A stretch of DNA of 64,000 nt from Epichloe hybrida (GCA_019022495.1 JAFEKR010000021.1:434001-498000), one strand, 5' to 3'; positions 24,685-35,032 are shown, numbered from the stretch's first letter. Numbers and translations are program-made. Notes: a model not told the origin generated them from the sequence alone.

Positions 24685-25841
24685 TGTGTACGTCGTACAT
24701 TGCGTCATCTTTACAACAGACACCCACCCACCACCCATCAATCATGTTTGCCCCATAATCCATCATCATCATTACCCGCATCGTTGGCGATGCCGCTATT
24801 GTTCGCGTATATAATCGAGGCGACCACCAGGCGTTTCGCGATGCCCGCGTCATTCCCATGCAGTCTCGAGAAGATGTCTCGGAGAGAAGGGCTCATCTTG
24901 TCCACCCCCTGTTGCATAGCTCGGCGTCCCTGTTTGTTGTGTTTCTAGACGGAGTCTTTTTTTCCAACTTTTGCTCCTCGTGTTGCGAGTTTCAGGTGTA
25001 TCGATCGGGTCGGGAGGCTGTGCGGGAATGTTGATCTGAGAAGTGTGGGGGATACGTTATACCATTTTCCGAGGGAATTGTCTTGACTTTGATCCGTGGA
25101 CGGATGATGGCGGGTCCGGAAGCAGTAGCAGTTGAATTTACTTTGCCATGAATGGCTGTCCATCGTTTGACGGGGCCGTTTCGATGCCGAGTTTCTACTC
25201 TCCACGCGCGTGATCACGCCGCTCATCATTCCCACCGCCTCGACGGCCTTGACTAGACATACGTGGTACTAATAAACTCCTACTTCCCTCGGTACTAGTA
25301 AAGCGGTATACCGAGGTAAATAAATGGGTTCCTAACCCCAAGGCTCATAACACGCCAGCGGCCAAGGCAACATACTCGCCTCACACTTCCCATTCATCTC
25401 CTACTTGCCTACTTCCCTTCCCACCAGCGGCAACTCATCGTTCCTCCGTCCCATGAATGCCCGGAAATTCAACCCATTCATACCCGCTAGGACCCCCTTC
25501 ACAGAGCTAACACAGACAAGATCAGACACCTCTCCAGACAAGAGGCACGACCGAGTGGCAGGATGAACAAAGACGATGGGAAAGAGAAGAAAAAGGTCGC
25601 TTGTTGATATTGCTAGTCCTACTCCTACCATATCCCACGATGACAATGACATGAAACCCGACTCCCATGGCGCCAGTGATTGAAGCAATGAGTAAATGAA
25701 TGAGTAAAAAAAAAGGGAAAGGGGGGGCGGTGACTGCGAGCAGTCGAGTGCGTTGGAGGGTACACAAACTAAATCATCCTCTCTATACGTAGCTGAACCA
25801 CCATCCTGATAATCCTGATGCTCACCTCTGGTCTCTCCTCC
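24685..25841. other. Intergenic region between convergent genes
   Basis: The 3' flanks of the FHA gene and of the repeat-protein gene. I see no gene. A short patch at 25263-25330 is rich in GGTACTAGTA/TACCGAGG-like words that form weak dyads. Confidence 0.6.
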
Positions 25842-28766
25842 TCACAGCGCCTTGCCACCCGTGGACAGGTACTCCCCCGCCACGCTCACGGCATAGGCTG
25901 TTCCGGCAAACCAGGCAGTACCGATAACCACTTTGCGGCCGAGACTTCTCTTCTTCTTTCCCACCTTCACCTCTTGACTCTGTCCAGCATGGACTGGTCG
26001 ATACTGGCGTGATTCATAGTTGACGTGCCCCGTCGGGCCGGCAAAGTTGCTTGCTCCGGAGCGACCCGTCACATCGATTGGGTTGGTGGTTGATCCAGAC
26101 GCGTCCTTGGGCGCAGTGCCAGGTCGCACCTTGCGGAAAACGAGGACATCGCCGCTACCCGACGCAATCTCGTATCCCTCCGCCTGCAGTGCGCTGAAAT
26201 AGGGGAAGAACTTGGAAGGATTTGAGACGCGAAGCAACACCTCTGCTGGGGTGGCGGGCGTCGATGTGTCGTGGACTCCAGAACATGTCTCGGCAACGCT
26301 AATCGACTGCGTGCTGGCATCGTACGCAAGCATCTTGTACAGGACAGGTTGCTGCTCTGGTCTTGATTCCGCGCCAGAGCCGGCACCGGGTGCCTCCTCG
26401 CCCCGTCTCCCTTTATGATGTCGGACAAACGTCGGCCACGTCACATCGCCGGCGCATTCATCCATGTAGCTGAGCTCGAGACCTTGGGGACTTTTAGAGT
26501 AGGGGTCTTCTGCCAATTTCATTCTCTCTAGTCGATTCATTGCAGAGAGCAATGGTTTTTTACCACAGTTTTGGTCCAGGGCTGATTGCAACATCGAGGT
26601 TTCATTTGACACCTCGCTTGGAAAGCTCTCATCCATAGATGAGATATCAGCTTCTCCCTTTTCGCAACCAGGAGCGCTGGACGGTTTACTAGATTGCCCA
26701 GTCTCTGTGTGATGCTTGGGGAGCAGTGTGGGTTTCGACCACGAGTTTGACACATCCCACCATGTCGCAAACTCTTCAGGAAAATCATTGGTGTAGTTGC
26801 CCGTCAACGCTGGCTGATTGCTCGACGTCTCCGCGCCCTCGGCCTTCTGCACCATGGTGCGTTTGCTGTTTCGATGTGCTCTTCGCAAAACGTCACTACG
26901 AATCTCTGCTGCCGTCTGTGGCTCCTTGTCGTTCTTGAAACCGTCAAAAGCTCCGAGACTGCTTGCCACAGGATCGACCTTCTCCATCGACGTGCCATCG
27001 GGCTCGTTATGCAGTACTGACTTGTACGAGCCCAGGTCGCTGTAGACCTTGGACGCTTCTTCGGGATGCATCGGGTACCTTTTGTCGGGAAAGTCGAACG
27101 ACTGGGGTTGGTACTTGTGGAGGTCTTGGTAATTCTTCGTGAGTTCTTCAGGATGAAAATGTCTGGTCTTGCTCGGTTCTTCATATCCAGCAGAGGGGTA
27201 TCTGTGAAGATCCTTGTACTTCTTGGAAGCAAGTTCAGGATGAACACGCTCCTCTGCAGGCCCGGCATTTGGGAACACGTCGTATTTACGCAAGTCACTG
27301 TATTGCTTTGAAGCCTCCTCGGGGTGGATTCGCGGGTGAGCGGGACCAGAATTGGGGTACTGCGCATATAGGTGTAAATCTTCATAGTTCTTGGAGAGCT
27401 CTTCTGGTGTGAGCTTCCGAAGACCATCAGGTTCATTCCACTTGACAGGTCCATACTTGTCCAGGTCGTTACAGGCCTTGGCTGGGTCAGCCACGATGGC
27501 GTTCACCTTGGCAGCGATGGGTTCCGCTCGTGGGGTGGGATCTTGCTGTGCCGCAGCGTGAGCCTTGAGGACCGAATCTGGGGCCACGTATGGCTTGCCA
27601 TAAGCATCCAAGTCGTCGTATTGCTTTGATAGTTCTTCCGGGGTGAGCTTTTGAAGACCATCGGGCTCGTTCCACTTCACAGGGCCGTATTTATCGAGAT
27701 CGTCGTAGTTTTTGGACAATTCCTCCGGAGTTGATGGGCGCAGTCCATCAGGTTCATTCCATGTCACAGGGCCATATTTGTGCAAGTCGCCATAATTCTT
27801 TGACAGCTCTTCAGGCGTTTGCTCGGGCAAGCCATCCGGTTCGTTCCACTCTAGAGGCTTGTACTTCTGGAGATCATTATGGGCAGGCTGAGATGACTCG
27901 ACGGCAGCCACATCGTGTGAAATATCGGGAGATGCGTACTTTCCCAAATCATTGTATTGTTTCGACTTTTCCTCTGGCGTGAGCTTGAGGAGGCCGTCAG
28001 GCTCGTTCCATTCCACGGGTTTGTACTTATCCAGGTCATCATACTTTTTTGATGCTTCTTCAGGAGTGAGTTTCCGTGGAGCGTTTGGGTTGTCCAACTT
28101 TTCTGCATGATATTTCTCGAGCTCGGATTCTTTCGGAGCAAATTGCCCTGCTGATGCAGTTGACTTGGTAACTTTCGTGTCTTCAGCTGATGTAGTTGCG
28201 TGCAAGACATCGCTGGCAGTGACTTGCTCGGACTCGTTGCCCCGCAAATATTTGCGAATGTTGCTGAGCGGAGACCAGTGCGCGGATTGATGGCATTTTT
28301 TCTTTTTGTTGGTATTGAACAAATGATCGATGGCTTCGTGCTCGACATCCTCGGTATTTCTACCTGGACATAGTCCACCCGAGAGCTCATCTGACCAAGA
28401 TTTAATGTCTTTGATGTCGACGTACTTGGAAGCCGTGGTGCCAGTGGGGCCGTGGGCGATGTGAGCAAATGCCATCTTCACGGCAGCTCGCACAGCATCA
28501 TGCCTGGGCTTGTTCTCCCATGAAAGCTTGCGATTTACCAATTCCATACATTGGTGCCTGTGTGCGCGACGTCGGCGGCGAGCGTGATGCCGCGCATCGC
28601 CGTCACAGTCCCTGGCCCAGGAGCCGAGCCAGAACGTTCTGCATTGACGACGTCTTGAACGAAGGAGTGCCGCGGTAGATGGAGTCAAGACCTGACCAGC
28701 TCGGGCCGCTCGGCGCGAAGCCAACGTCAAGCCTGCAGCACGAGATGAGACGCCGTTTGTCAACAT
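25842..28766 (-). CDS. Large repeat protein with about 13 repeats of ~29 residues and a C-terminal membrane anchor
   Basis: A single exon of 974 residues. The ATG at 28766 is chosen because the longer frame to 28787 begins with GTG. The N-terminus is rich in Arg, Ala and Ser with no acidic residue for about 50 positions, like a mitochondrial presequence (inferred). Residues about 216-610 hold 12-13 tandem units with the core KYGPVKWNEPDGL, then LTPEELSKNYDDL. Units 3 and 7 are degenerate, and the last five swap WNEPDG for other motifs but keep HPEEASKxYxDL. The C-terminal part has a conserved-looking block (LVFRKVRPG after SKFFPYFSALQAEGYEI) and one hydrophobic helix near 940-965 after KKKRSLGRK. 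I do not recognise the family by name. A membrane-anchored organellar scaffold is a guess. Confidence 0.85.
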   Translation of the reverse strand: MLTNGVSSRAAGLTLASRRAARAGQVLTPSTAALLRSRRRQCRTFWLGSWARDCDGDARHHARRRRRAHRHQCMELVNRKLSWENKPRHDAVRAAVKMAFAHIAHGPTGTTASKYVDIKDIKSWSDELSGGLCPGRNTEDVEHEAIDHLFNTNKKKKCHQSAHWSPLSNIRKYLRGNESEQVTASDVLHATTSAEDTKVTKSTASAGQFAPKESELEKYHAEKLDNPNAPRKLTPEEASKKYDDLDKYKPVEWNEPDGLLKLTPEEKSKQYNDLGKYASPDISHDVAAVESSQPAHNDLQKYKPLEWNEPDGLPEQTPEELSKNYGDLHKYGPVTWNEPDGLRPSTPEELSKNYDDLDKYGPVKWNEPDGLQKLTPEELSKQYDDLDAYGKPYVAPDSVLKAHAAAQQDPTPRAEPIAAKVNAIVADPAKACNDLDKYGPVKWNEPDGLRKLTPEELSKNYEDLHLYAQYPNSGPAHPRIHPEEASKQYSDLRKYDVFPNAGPAEERVHPELASKKYKDLHRYPSAGYEEPSKTRHFHPEELTKNYQDLHKYQPQSFDFPDKRYPMHPEEASKVYSDLGSYKSVLHNEPDGTSMEKVDPVASSLGAFDGFKNDKEPQTAAEIRSDVLRRAHRNSKRTMVQKAEGAETSSNQPALTGNYTNDFPEEFATWWDVSNSWSKPTLLPKHHTETGQSSKPSSAPGCEKGEADISSMDESFPSEVSNETSMLQSALDQNCGKKPLLSAMNRLERMKLAEDPYSKSPQGLELSYMDECAGDVTWPTFVRHHKGRRGEEAPGAGSGAESRPEQQPVLYKMLAYDASTQSISVAETCSGVHDTSTPATPAEVLLRVSNPSKFFPYFSALQAEGYEIASGSGDVLVFRKVRPGTAPKDASGSTTNPIDVTGRSGASNFAGPTGHVNYESRQYRPVHAGQSQEVKVGKKKRSLGRKVVIGTAWFAGTAYAVSVAGEYLSTGGKAL
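26675..28121 (-). repeat. Degenerate ~87-bp tandem repeat array in coding DNA
   Basis: This is the DNA of the 12-13 tandem ~29-residue units. Periodic words such as GGTTCATTCCA (complement of WNEP) and TCTTCWGGWGT (complement of TPEE) recur about every 87 bases, densest at 27380-28070. The boundaries given are approximate. Confidence 0.75.
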
Positions 28767-30039
28767 GATGGCCAAATGAGGCTCCACGATATATGGGAAC
28801 GCGACTGATGATCGGTATCGGGATTGATCTGCTCGGCGAGAAGCTCGTCACGCAAGTGTCAGTCGACTTGTGACCTAGGCATTTGCTGCCAGAAGTGATC
28901 CAATCCGCCTAGATGTAGTTGAAGCGTGCGGTCCGACCGTGATGAAGAAGTACAAGGATAAGAAATATGAGGGAACGTAGGGCGACGCAGACGATGTTGA
29001 AGCGGCTTAGCACTCCAAAATCAACAACCGGCTGAACTCGAGGACCGCATGTGACTGTGACTGACTTGGATCGTCGAGGCAAGCCGGGTGATTCTGTGAT
29101 GCGGGGCGGGCAATCGAGCGACAACCCAGACCACGACGTCAGCGTCGAGGGTGGGAACGGCGGGAACGGCAGGGATTGATGAAGAGCACCGTCTGAGACG
29201 ATCGTTGGTACGTGCTAAAAGCGTCTGTCCGGTCCGAGACAAATGATGACGGCGAATTGGCAAAATAATTATTGAAGCAACAAGACGACGGAAAATGGCA
29301 CAGGAAGAAAGAGAAGTGCGTTGACCCGAGGTTGGAGGCTGAGGAAGAAGTCGGGTTGGGTCGGCTGTGCGGGCACCTGTAATATCATTGGCATTTCCAG
29401 GGTGGCGATTCAGCCAATCGTCCCGTGCGCTGCGAAGTCGGTGGAGTCTGCTTAGGGACGTGCTCTGGCTTGGTTGATTGGCCAGACACTTCGAACAGCC
29501 AACGGCCGATGTCAGCTGTCCACCAGCTGCTGCCAGCCACCTAACCCTAGCGTGCTAACCCTGAGACTGATGGCGCCACGCAACCCTTTGAGTTTCTAGC
29601 CGGCGTATGATAACACAGCATCTGCATCACATTGAAGACACATGATGCATAGATTTCTTTCTCGGAGTCTTGTGGTCGATGATGAGCGCGAAGACAGATA
29701 CTCGTCCAATGTATGTTTCGGTCATGATCAGAGGGGCCATAATCAGGGGGGTTCATGTCAGAAGAGATCGATATTAGAAGGAAGTGTCAATTGATAAATC
29801 CTTTAATGAATCACTTGATCAGCGAAGAAAGGCACGACTAAAGACCTCTGGCGGTCTCAACGGTCTGATCAATTGATCAGTGACAGAAGACCTGACTGAT
29901 CAATGTTCACTGACCTGTGATGCCCAAAGAGCACACGATACACATGAAAACGATTATTCAACCAACAACTCGCTCAAGGCATATCGTTATAATTCGACGC
30001 TACATTGAACTCTTTTAAATAGAACTGTGCTACACATCA
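28767..30039. other. Intergenic region with TGATCA-rich dyads
   Basis: The promoter of the repeat-protein gene plus the 3' flank of the next gene. No gene supported. Around 29740-29930 TGATCA-type words cluster, including the perfect palindrome at 29866-29879. Confidence 0.6.
29866..29879. repeat. 14-bp perfect palindrome TGATCAATTGATCA
   Basis: A perfect dyad, with further GATCA words at about 29817-29822, 29877-29881 and 29896-29902. It could be a protein-binding site or a chance cluster. Confidence 0.6.
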
Positions 30040-30723
30040 CTAGCCCATATCCCTAATTGGAAACGTTAGCTCTCTTATATAGGACCCCCCCAAGGTATCA
30101 AGGGACCAACTTACAGTAGCGCGAGCGTAATGTCACCGTGAATCTTGGCACGCAGCTCGATTTCCACGTCCAGATTCAAGTCAAGTCTCAGCTTGAGTGG
30201 ATTCTTCTTCTCGTCCTTTTGGGCAACCACTTGGTTTTGTGCTGGTGCTGCTGCTGGTTGAGGTGCAGGAGGAGCAGGCTGGGCCTGTTTTTTCCGCCTC
30301 GCGAGTTGATTCTGCCCATCCTCCTCTCCTCCCCAGGCGTCATTGAAAGGCCGCTTGCGCTTTTTCTGGGCCGGCCGCCCAGTCTTGGTAGGCTTTGGCT
30401 GTGGAGGAGGCGGTGCTCTGTCCTCCTCTTCTTCTTCTGAAGGGCTTTCATTTCTGGTGTCCGGGCCGCGGTCGTCATCTTCAGCGTTGTCTGAACGAGA
30501 CTCGTTGCCTGAGATCGTTATTCAGCCTTGCGACCTGGTACGCGGGGAGGCTGGGTTGGGGGCAACAAGGACTGACCGCTGTCGTTGTTTTCATTTTGAT
30601 TTTGGTTGTCGTCGTGCTGTTGCGCCTCTTTCTCGGCTGTCTGGTTCCCGAGATTTGATTTAGTACAGGGGGAGACACAGACGGAGTGCGGTAATGGGGC
30701 TCTGTTCTTACATTCGTCGACAT
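30040..30723 (-). CDS. Small conserved fungal protein with a KLRLDLNLDVEIELRAKIHG tail
   Basis: Proposed exons: 30723-30712, 30640-30577, 30508-30115 and 30052-30040. The 12-base first exon (MSTN) has the strong context ACCATGTCG and a GTAAGA donor. The last intron (30114-30053) has a GTAAGT donor, a CTAAC branch and an ATTAG acceptor and ends the protein in LLDMG. If it is unspliced, the protein stops at 30111 after ALL. Length is about 160 residues. Residues 20-60 are acidic and Ser/Asn/Gln-rich, followed by a basic stretch (PAQKKRKRPF, a possible nuclear signal) and a Pro/Ala/Gln linker. The C-terminal 30 residues of alternating hydrophobic and charged type are the conserved part. The function is unknown. 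Confidence 0.72.
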
Positions 30724-31386
30724 GGTTCAAGTTTTTGGCGATGAAGTAGGTGTTTCTAAAGGGACGATGTGATGTTAATGGCTGGGTAAAGTGGATTTCA
30801 TGTGTGGAGGATGGAGGAGCTGGGTGGGAGTTGGTTGCATTGTTGGACATGACAGCCGTTCACGCACCTTCTTTTGAATTAAAACGCGGGCATCATGACG
30901 CTAAATGTGATGTCATTTCTCCCCTCCAGCGTGTCGGGACTATCTGGTCGGGCAGCTTCCTCAAACCTGCTTGACATTGAGCAAGACTTGGAATGGAACG
31001 GACCTGAGGCTCAGCTGGGAGGCTGAGCTGGGCAAAGAATGACGCAAGCTGGCTTTCTTTACCCAGTCCGTTTTCCCGTTCCCAATACAAGGTTCTCCAC
31101 AATGTGGTTCAAGTGGGCGTATATGCATCGGGACGACAAATAGCTGAGTACTCACGGTGAGTACATGCGGGGGAAGAGGTCAGGGCAGGATATCAGGAGA
31201 ATGGAACGCCGTTGATACACAAGATGCGTTCCATCGCGATGGCTTAGTGAGAAATATTGGTCAGAAAGCTTTAAAACAGACGTCATGCTTGCAGCAAAGG
31301 TCCCCCCACCCCTTTTGGCATTTTTTTTTTGAATGTACACTCATGCCCAAAGAATCAAGTTTCGTACGGAAGAGTGTGTGAAAAAC
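30724..31386. other. Divergent promoter region
   Basis: A 660-base spacer between two divergently transcribed small conserved genes. T-rich and CT-rich stretches precede 31387. An in-frame region upstream of 30723 could extend the leftward protein but crosses a TTTAG that looks like a splice acceptor. Confidence 0.55.
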
Positions 31387-32140
31387 ATGGTCATCGGTCT
31401 GCTATCCGTCGCGGCTATACCAACCATCACCGGCGTCGGTCAAGCCGTCAGCGCGCAGAAACGACAGAACGCATCTTCCAAGGAACAGGAAAAGTTCAAT
31501 CTAACGGCCAAGATCAAAGGAGACAATGACGCGAGGGACGAAGAAGCAGTCTGCTTCCTGAAAGACGGAAAGGTACCCTACCACATGGCCATCGCTACCC
31601 GTCTGGCTTGGCTAGCGCCCGGCTGACACACGTCTGAGCAAGACTGACTTATTTCTTCCTCCACAACAGCTATTCCTGCAATCCCCCGACCAGAATGTCG
31701 ATGGGCACAAGTTTTGCGGATTCCATTTCAAGTACCCCGGTGAGGAACAGCATTTGGGGCTGGTGAGCAGCATCAAGGACGACCCGCCCATGCTCAACTG
31801 GATCTACATCAATGCAGAGACGAATGCCTTGGAACACGGAGCCAGGAAGGACGCCACGGGCCACACCATCGGCCCGTGGGGTTGGAGCGCTGACGAGCGG
31901 TTTCTGACAATCGGCGGGTCTCCTGACGGCTTCGTGGCATCGAGAGAAGCGGTCGACGGTGTGGACTCTGTGGAGCGGTGGGCCATATGCTGGGATGGAG
32001 ATGCCCTGCCTTCAGGTGACGAGAAAGACGAGAAAGACGGGAGCAGGAAGCAACGTCGACGCCACGTACAGTCTATCCGGCTGTGTCGCAAACCTATTTT
32101 AGGCATGGAAAGCTCGTATGTGAAGAATGGCGATACCTGA
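31387..32140 (+). CDS. Conserved fungal protein of unknown function
   Basis: Exon 1 is 31387-31572 and exon 2 is 31670-32140, giving 218 residues; the 97-base intron starts GTACCC and ends AACAG. The start MVIGLLSVAAIPTITGVGQA gives a hydrophobic N-terminus that I associate with a widespread Pezizomycotina family. The body has FCGFHFKYPGEE, LNWIYINAET and IGPWGWSADERF, the last being the most conserved-looking block. The C-terminus is basic. It may be a membrane-associated or secretory protein. No enzymatic motif was found. The start is preferred over the upstream in-frame ATG at 31333. Confidence 0.82.
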
Positions 32141-32707
32141 ACTGCCATATTTTTCGAAACAAGACAAAAGACGTCAAGCCATGTTCGATTACATCACGAG
32201 CGGCTTTGAAGACTGGTACACTTGTAGCCACTAGTCCAAGATGCTGCTTGGTCCGTACCGACGTTGCGAAGAACAAGACTCGCCCCCACAGGCTAGCCAT
32301 TTGCATCCCGATTTGGTTTTTTGATTTTATTACGAGCCGTCTTCGTTTCTTCTGTGCAAGATCCACGTGAGTCCCCGGGGGCCGATGACGACGTGACGGC
32401 TCGACCAAAGTGGGTTGCAAACTTGTGATGGGGATTTTTGTCCAGACAGACTCCGCCCAGACGGAACACGATCCGTGGATCTGGGGGCGGGGCAAGCATC
32501 ACTGATGGCATGATTACACCAAAAATACTCGGTAAGGGGGGGGGAAAGGAAACCGTTCCCCGGCCAGACTATCAGACAGAAGCGAATCCAGGAAAGTAGC
32601 CGTCAACGAACAAAACACGCCAGGTCTCACAGATTCCTCCCCCTTCCCCATCTGATCCTTTGAAAAAAAAAAAAAAAAAAGAACATGCCATTTGCAACCC
32701 CGAAATC
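32141..32707. other. Intergenic promoter region
   Basis: A 5' flank of the DUF3659 gene ending in an 18-base A-run just before the start. No gene seen. Confidence 0.6.
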
Positions 32708-33328
32708 ATGTCAAACTTGGCGTCACCGGGAAATACGCTGGACCGGGAGGTGGTCGCTGCTCTCCAAGGCAAATGCGTCGATGAGTTCGGCAACATTCTG
32801 GACCGGAACGGCACAGTGCTAGGCCGCGTCGAGGGCGACTTGCCGTCGATGATTGGGCGGCCGGTGTGTGAAGACGGCAAGGTCCTCGACACAGCCGGCG
32901 ATGTAGCTGGCCATGTGTCGGAGACGTGGCTCGATGCCGCGGAGGAGAAACATGCAGAGAACAACAGGAAGAGGCTCAAGGTTGATGACGACGGCACCAT
33001 ATACGACCACAACGGCGCAGCTGTGGGTAGGATGAAGAACAATACCGCGAGCGATGCACCGAGACCCCCCGGCGGCCGCGAAAGCTGCAAGTTTTGCGGC
33101 TCGAGAAAGGACGACGCAGACAAGTCGGGGGGCGAGGCGAACGAGGCGAACGAGGCGAAAGAGGCAAATGGTGAAACAAGCCAATCAACGGTCACTCCCA
33201 GCCCGTCCGAGATCTACTTGGACGTCAAGTCTACGCACGATGGCATTCGACTGATCATCAAGATCCCTACCGTCATTAACGGAGGGGGGCATGAAACTTG
33301 GAAATGTACGATGGAGAGAGCGGACTGA
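32708..33328 (+). CDS. DUF3659 / LEA-like repeat protein
   Basis: DUF3659 proteins are fungal and made of short glycine/aspartate repeats; some annotations call them LEA-like, and no activity is established. A single exon of 206 residues, with a start context of AAATCATGTC. Three repeat units are visible: GNILDRNGTVLGRVEGD (about 27-43), GKVLDTAGDVAGHVSE (about 57-72) and GTIYDHNGAAVGRMKNN (about 97-113). Next come a CKFC pair, an acidic Glu-Ala-Asn repeat (NEANEAKEAN) and a C-terminal beta-rich segment IRLIIKIPTV that matches the family tail. Real homologues often have more units, so this copy is short. Confidence 0.82.
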   Translation: MSNLASPGNTLDREVVAALQGKCVDEFGNILDRNGTVLGRVEGDLPSMIGRPVCEDGKVLDTAGDVAGHVSETWLDAAEEKHAENNRKRLKVDDDGTIYDHNGAAVGRMKNNTASDAPRPPGGRESCKFCGSRKDDADKSGGEANEANEAKEANGETSQSTVTPSPSEIYLDVKSTHDGIRLIIKIPTVINGGGHETWKCTMERAD

Positions 33329-33727
33329 TTTTGTCGGCTGAGAGTCTGTGCAGTTGTGCAGTTGTGCACTGTGGAGGTTTCTCAGATAATGGATGACTTG
33401 TCGACATCAGGGGGGCTTGTTCAATTCTCGGCTTTTTTTTTCCCGCCTGGACTGGACTGTGATATTCCATGAGGAGTTTCCAGAAGCAGTCCGTCGCGAG
33501 TCACGTGGCAGCAGACCGGGATGGATGCCACCAATCAGCATCAAAGACGTTTTGGAATATCCGACCGTTACGGATGTCCATCCACCCACCCCCGTTGCAA
33601 GTAGATACATGTAATTGGTGTCATTCACGCCGCCTCTACTGCGATTACTAGATGAATAGAAAAGCCGTTGCATGTGTGATGACTTCCACAAGGGAAGACG
33701 CTCCAACCCCCCGTCCCGCCTCATCAT
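33329..33727. other. Convergent spacer
   Basis: The 3' flanks of the DUF3659 and NMNAT-like genes. No gene seen. Confidence 0.6.
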
Positions 33728-34645
33728 CTATCTATACAGCCCCTCCTCCTCAATCCACCTCCTCACCTCCTCACCCACCATCCCATCCAACTCATCACCA
33801 CCACCACCCCGTCTCACCACCTCCCTCACCCTCGAACTGCTCACCACGCCGCCCACGCCCTCCACCAGCTCTATCCTCCCCGCCCAGTCCGCATCCCCCC
33901 CGACCCCTTCCAGCCCGCCATCCCCCAAGCCATCCACCCACGCCCGCTGCTCCTCGGCCGACCCCCATTCGTCGTCAGGCCTCATCATAACACGCAGCTT
34001 CGCCCTCGCAAAGAACGGCCGCAGCGCCCTCTGCATGGCCGTAACACCCTTTTCCTCCTCCTCCTCCTCCTCCGCAGCAGGTCCGCCGCGATAATATCTC
34101 GGATCAAAGATGCGAATCACCGTGTCGAACCCGCAAAGATACACCTGCCGCACGCCGTCCCCGTCCCCGTCCCCGTACACGCCCGAGCCAGCGATGCTCC
34201 TCGCCTTCTCATGGAACAAGGCCCCCGTCGTCACCGCCACGTCAATCTCGGCGTCGTCGTCGCCACGGCCGCGCGCCAGGTCCCTCGCGAACCCCTCCAT
34301 CATGCCCAGCCTCGGCGCCAGCCCGGCCGCCGGCGCGGCGCCCTTGTCCGCGTTGTTCACGGCCAGCAGCAGGAGGAGCCGCGCGCCCGGCCCGGCGCTC
34401 TCCATGGCCGACTTGGCCATTTGCGCGTGGGCCCGGGTCGGCGGGTTGAAGCTCGAGTCCAGCACGACGAGGGTGTCGACGCCGGCCGGGGGGGGGGGAG
34501 GTCGTGGCGCCAGCGGGTGATGGGGCGCTGTGCAGAGCACGCGGAAGGCATCGTGGGAGGAGTGGAAGGCCGTGAGGGAGCGGGTGAAGAAGTGGAGAAT
34601 CTGGGAGTGGGTGATGGGGACCGAGGGGATTGTTGGCACGGGCAT
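33728..34645 (-). CDS. POF1: Nicotinamide-nucleotide adenylyltransferase-like protein (Pof1/NMNAT family)
   Basis: The family makes NAD from NMN and ATP. A single exon of 305 residues from the ATG at 34645. The nucleotidyltransferase fold is visible: VLDSSFNPPTRAHAQM at residues 61-76, where the usual GxFxPxHxGH is degenerate, and SSSRVREVV at 269-277, the ISSTxxR motif. YLCGFDTVIRIFDPRYY at about 169-185 matches Pof1-type sequences. Acidic Gly/Asp-rich insertions at 155-164 and 189-199 are low complexity. An in-frame ATG at 34978 would add 111 residues, mostly a Ser-Pro repeat encoded by the GATGGY microsatellite; I treat that as leader. Confidence 0.85.
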   Translation of the reverse strand: MPVPTIPSVPITHSQILHFFTRSLTAFHSSHDAFRVLCTAPHHPLAPRPPPPPAGVDTLVVLDSSFNPPTRAHAQMAKSAMESAGPGARLLLLLAVNNADKGAAPAAGLAPRLGMMEGFARDLARGRGDDDAEIDVAVTTGALFHEKARSIAGSGVYGDGDGDGVRQVYLCGFDTVIRIFDPRYYRGGPAAEEEEEEEKGVTAMQRALRPFFARAKLRVMMRPDDEWGSAEEQRAWVDGLGDGGLEGVGGDADWAGRIELVEGVGGVVSSSRVREVVRRGGGGDELDGMVGEEVRRWIEEEGLYR

Positions 34646-35032
34646 CGCGTTGGTCTGGGGCTGATGTGGCGAGGGGGATGGCGAGGGGGACGGAGATGGC
34701 GATGGAGATGGAGATGGAGATGGGGATGGCGATGGTGACGGCGATGGTGACAGCGATGGTGACGGCGATGGTGATGGCGATGGACATGGAACCCGGTCGC
34801 CGTTGTAAGTCGTGGTTGGTTTCAGGCTTGGCCGGGGCCGACAACCGTGGATGACACCGTGGATGACCACTTTTTGCCCGCGTGACCCCCGTGACTGATG
34901 TGCACACAAAGGAAAACGATCAACAAAATGGGTTTTGCGAACAAGGCTGTACAACGAGACGAATCGCCACCATTCCATACGCCCACATAATAGTATTTAT
35001 GTATTTATACTCAACAACCACGCGAAACCTCC
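34646..35032. other. Intergenic region with the GATGGY microsatellite
   Basis: A leader and promoter of the NMNAT-like gene and the 3' flank of VPS11. It holds the hexanucleotide array. Confidence 0.6.
34677..34790. repeat. GATGGY/GAGATG hexanucleotide microsatellite
   Basis: About 19 imperfect six-base units (GATGGC, GATGGT, GATGGA, GTGACG). On the minus strand the units read CCATCG or CCATCA in the leader of the NMNAT-like gene. Confidence 0.9.

Noticed and set aside
28767..28787. A longer start for the repeat protein at 28787
   Set aside because: The codon is GTG, not ATG; the first ATG is at 28766.
33652..34738. Plus-strand frames of Ser/Pro and Arg/Gly type opposite the NMNAT-like gene
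   Set aside because: Shadows of the minus-strand gene with no motif or intron logic.
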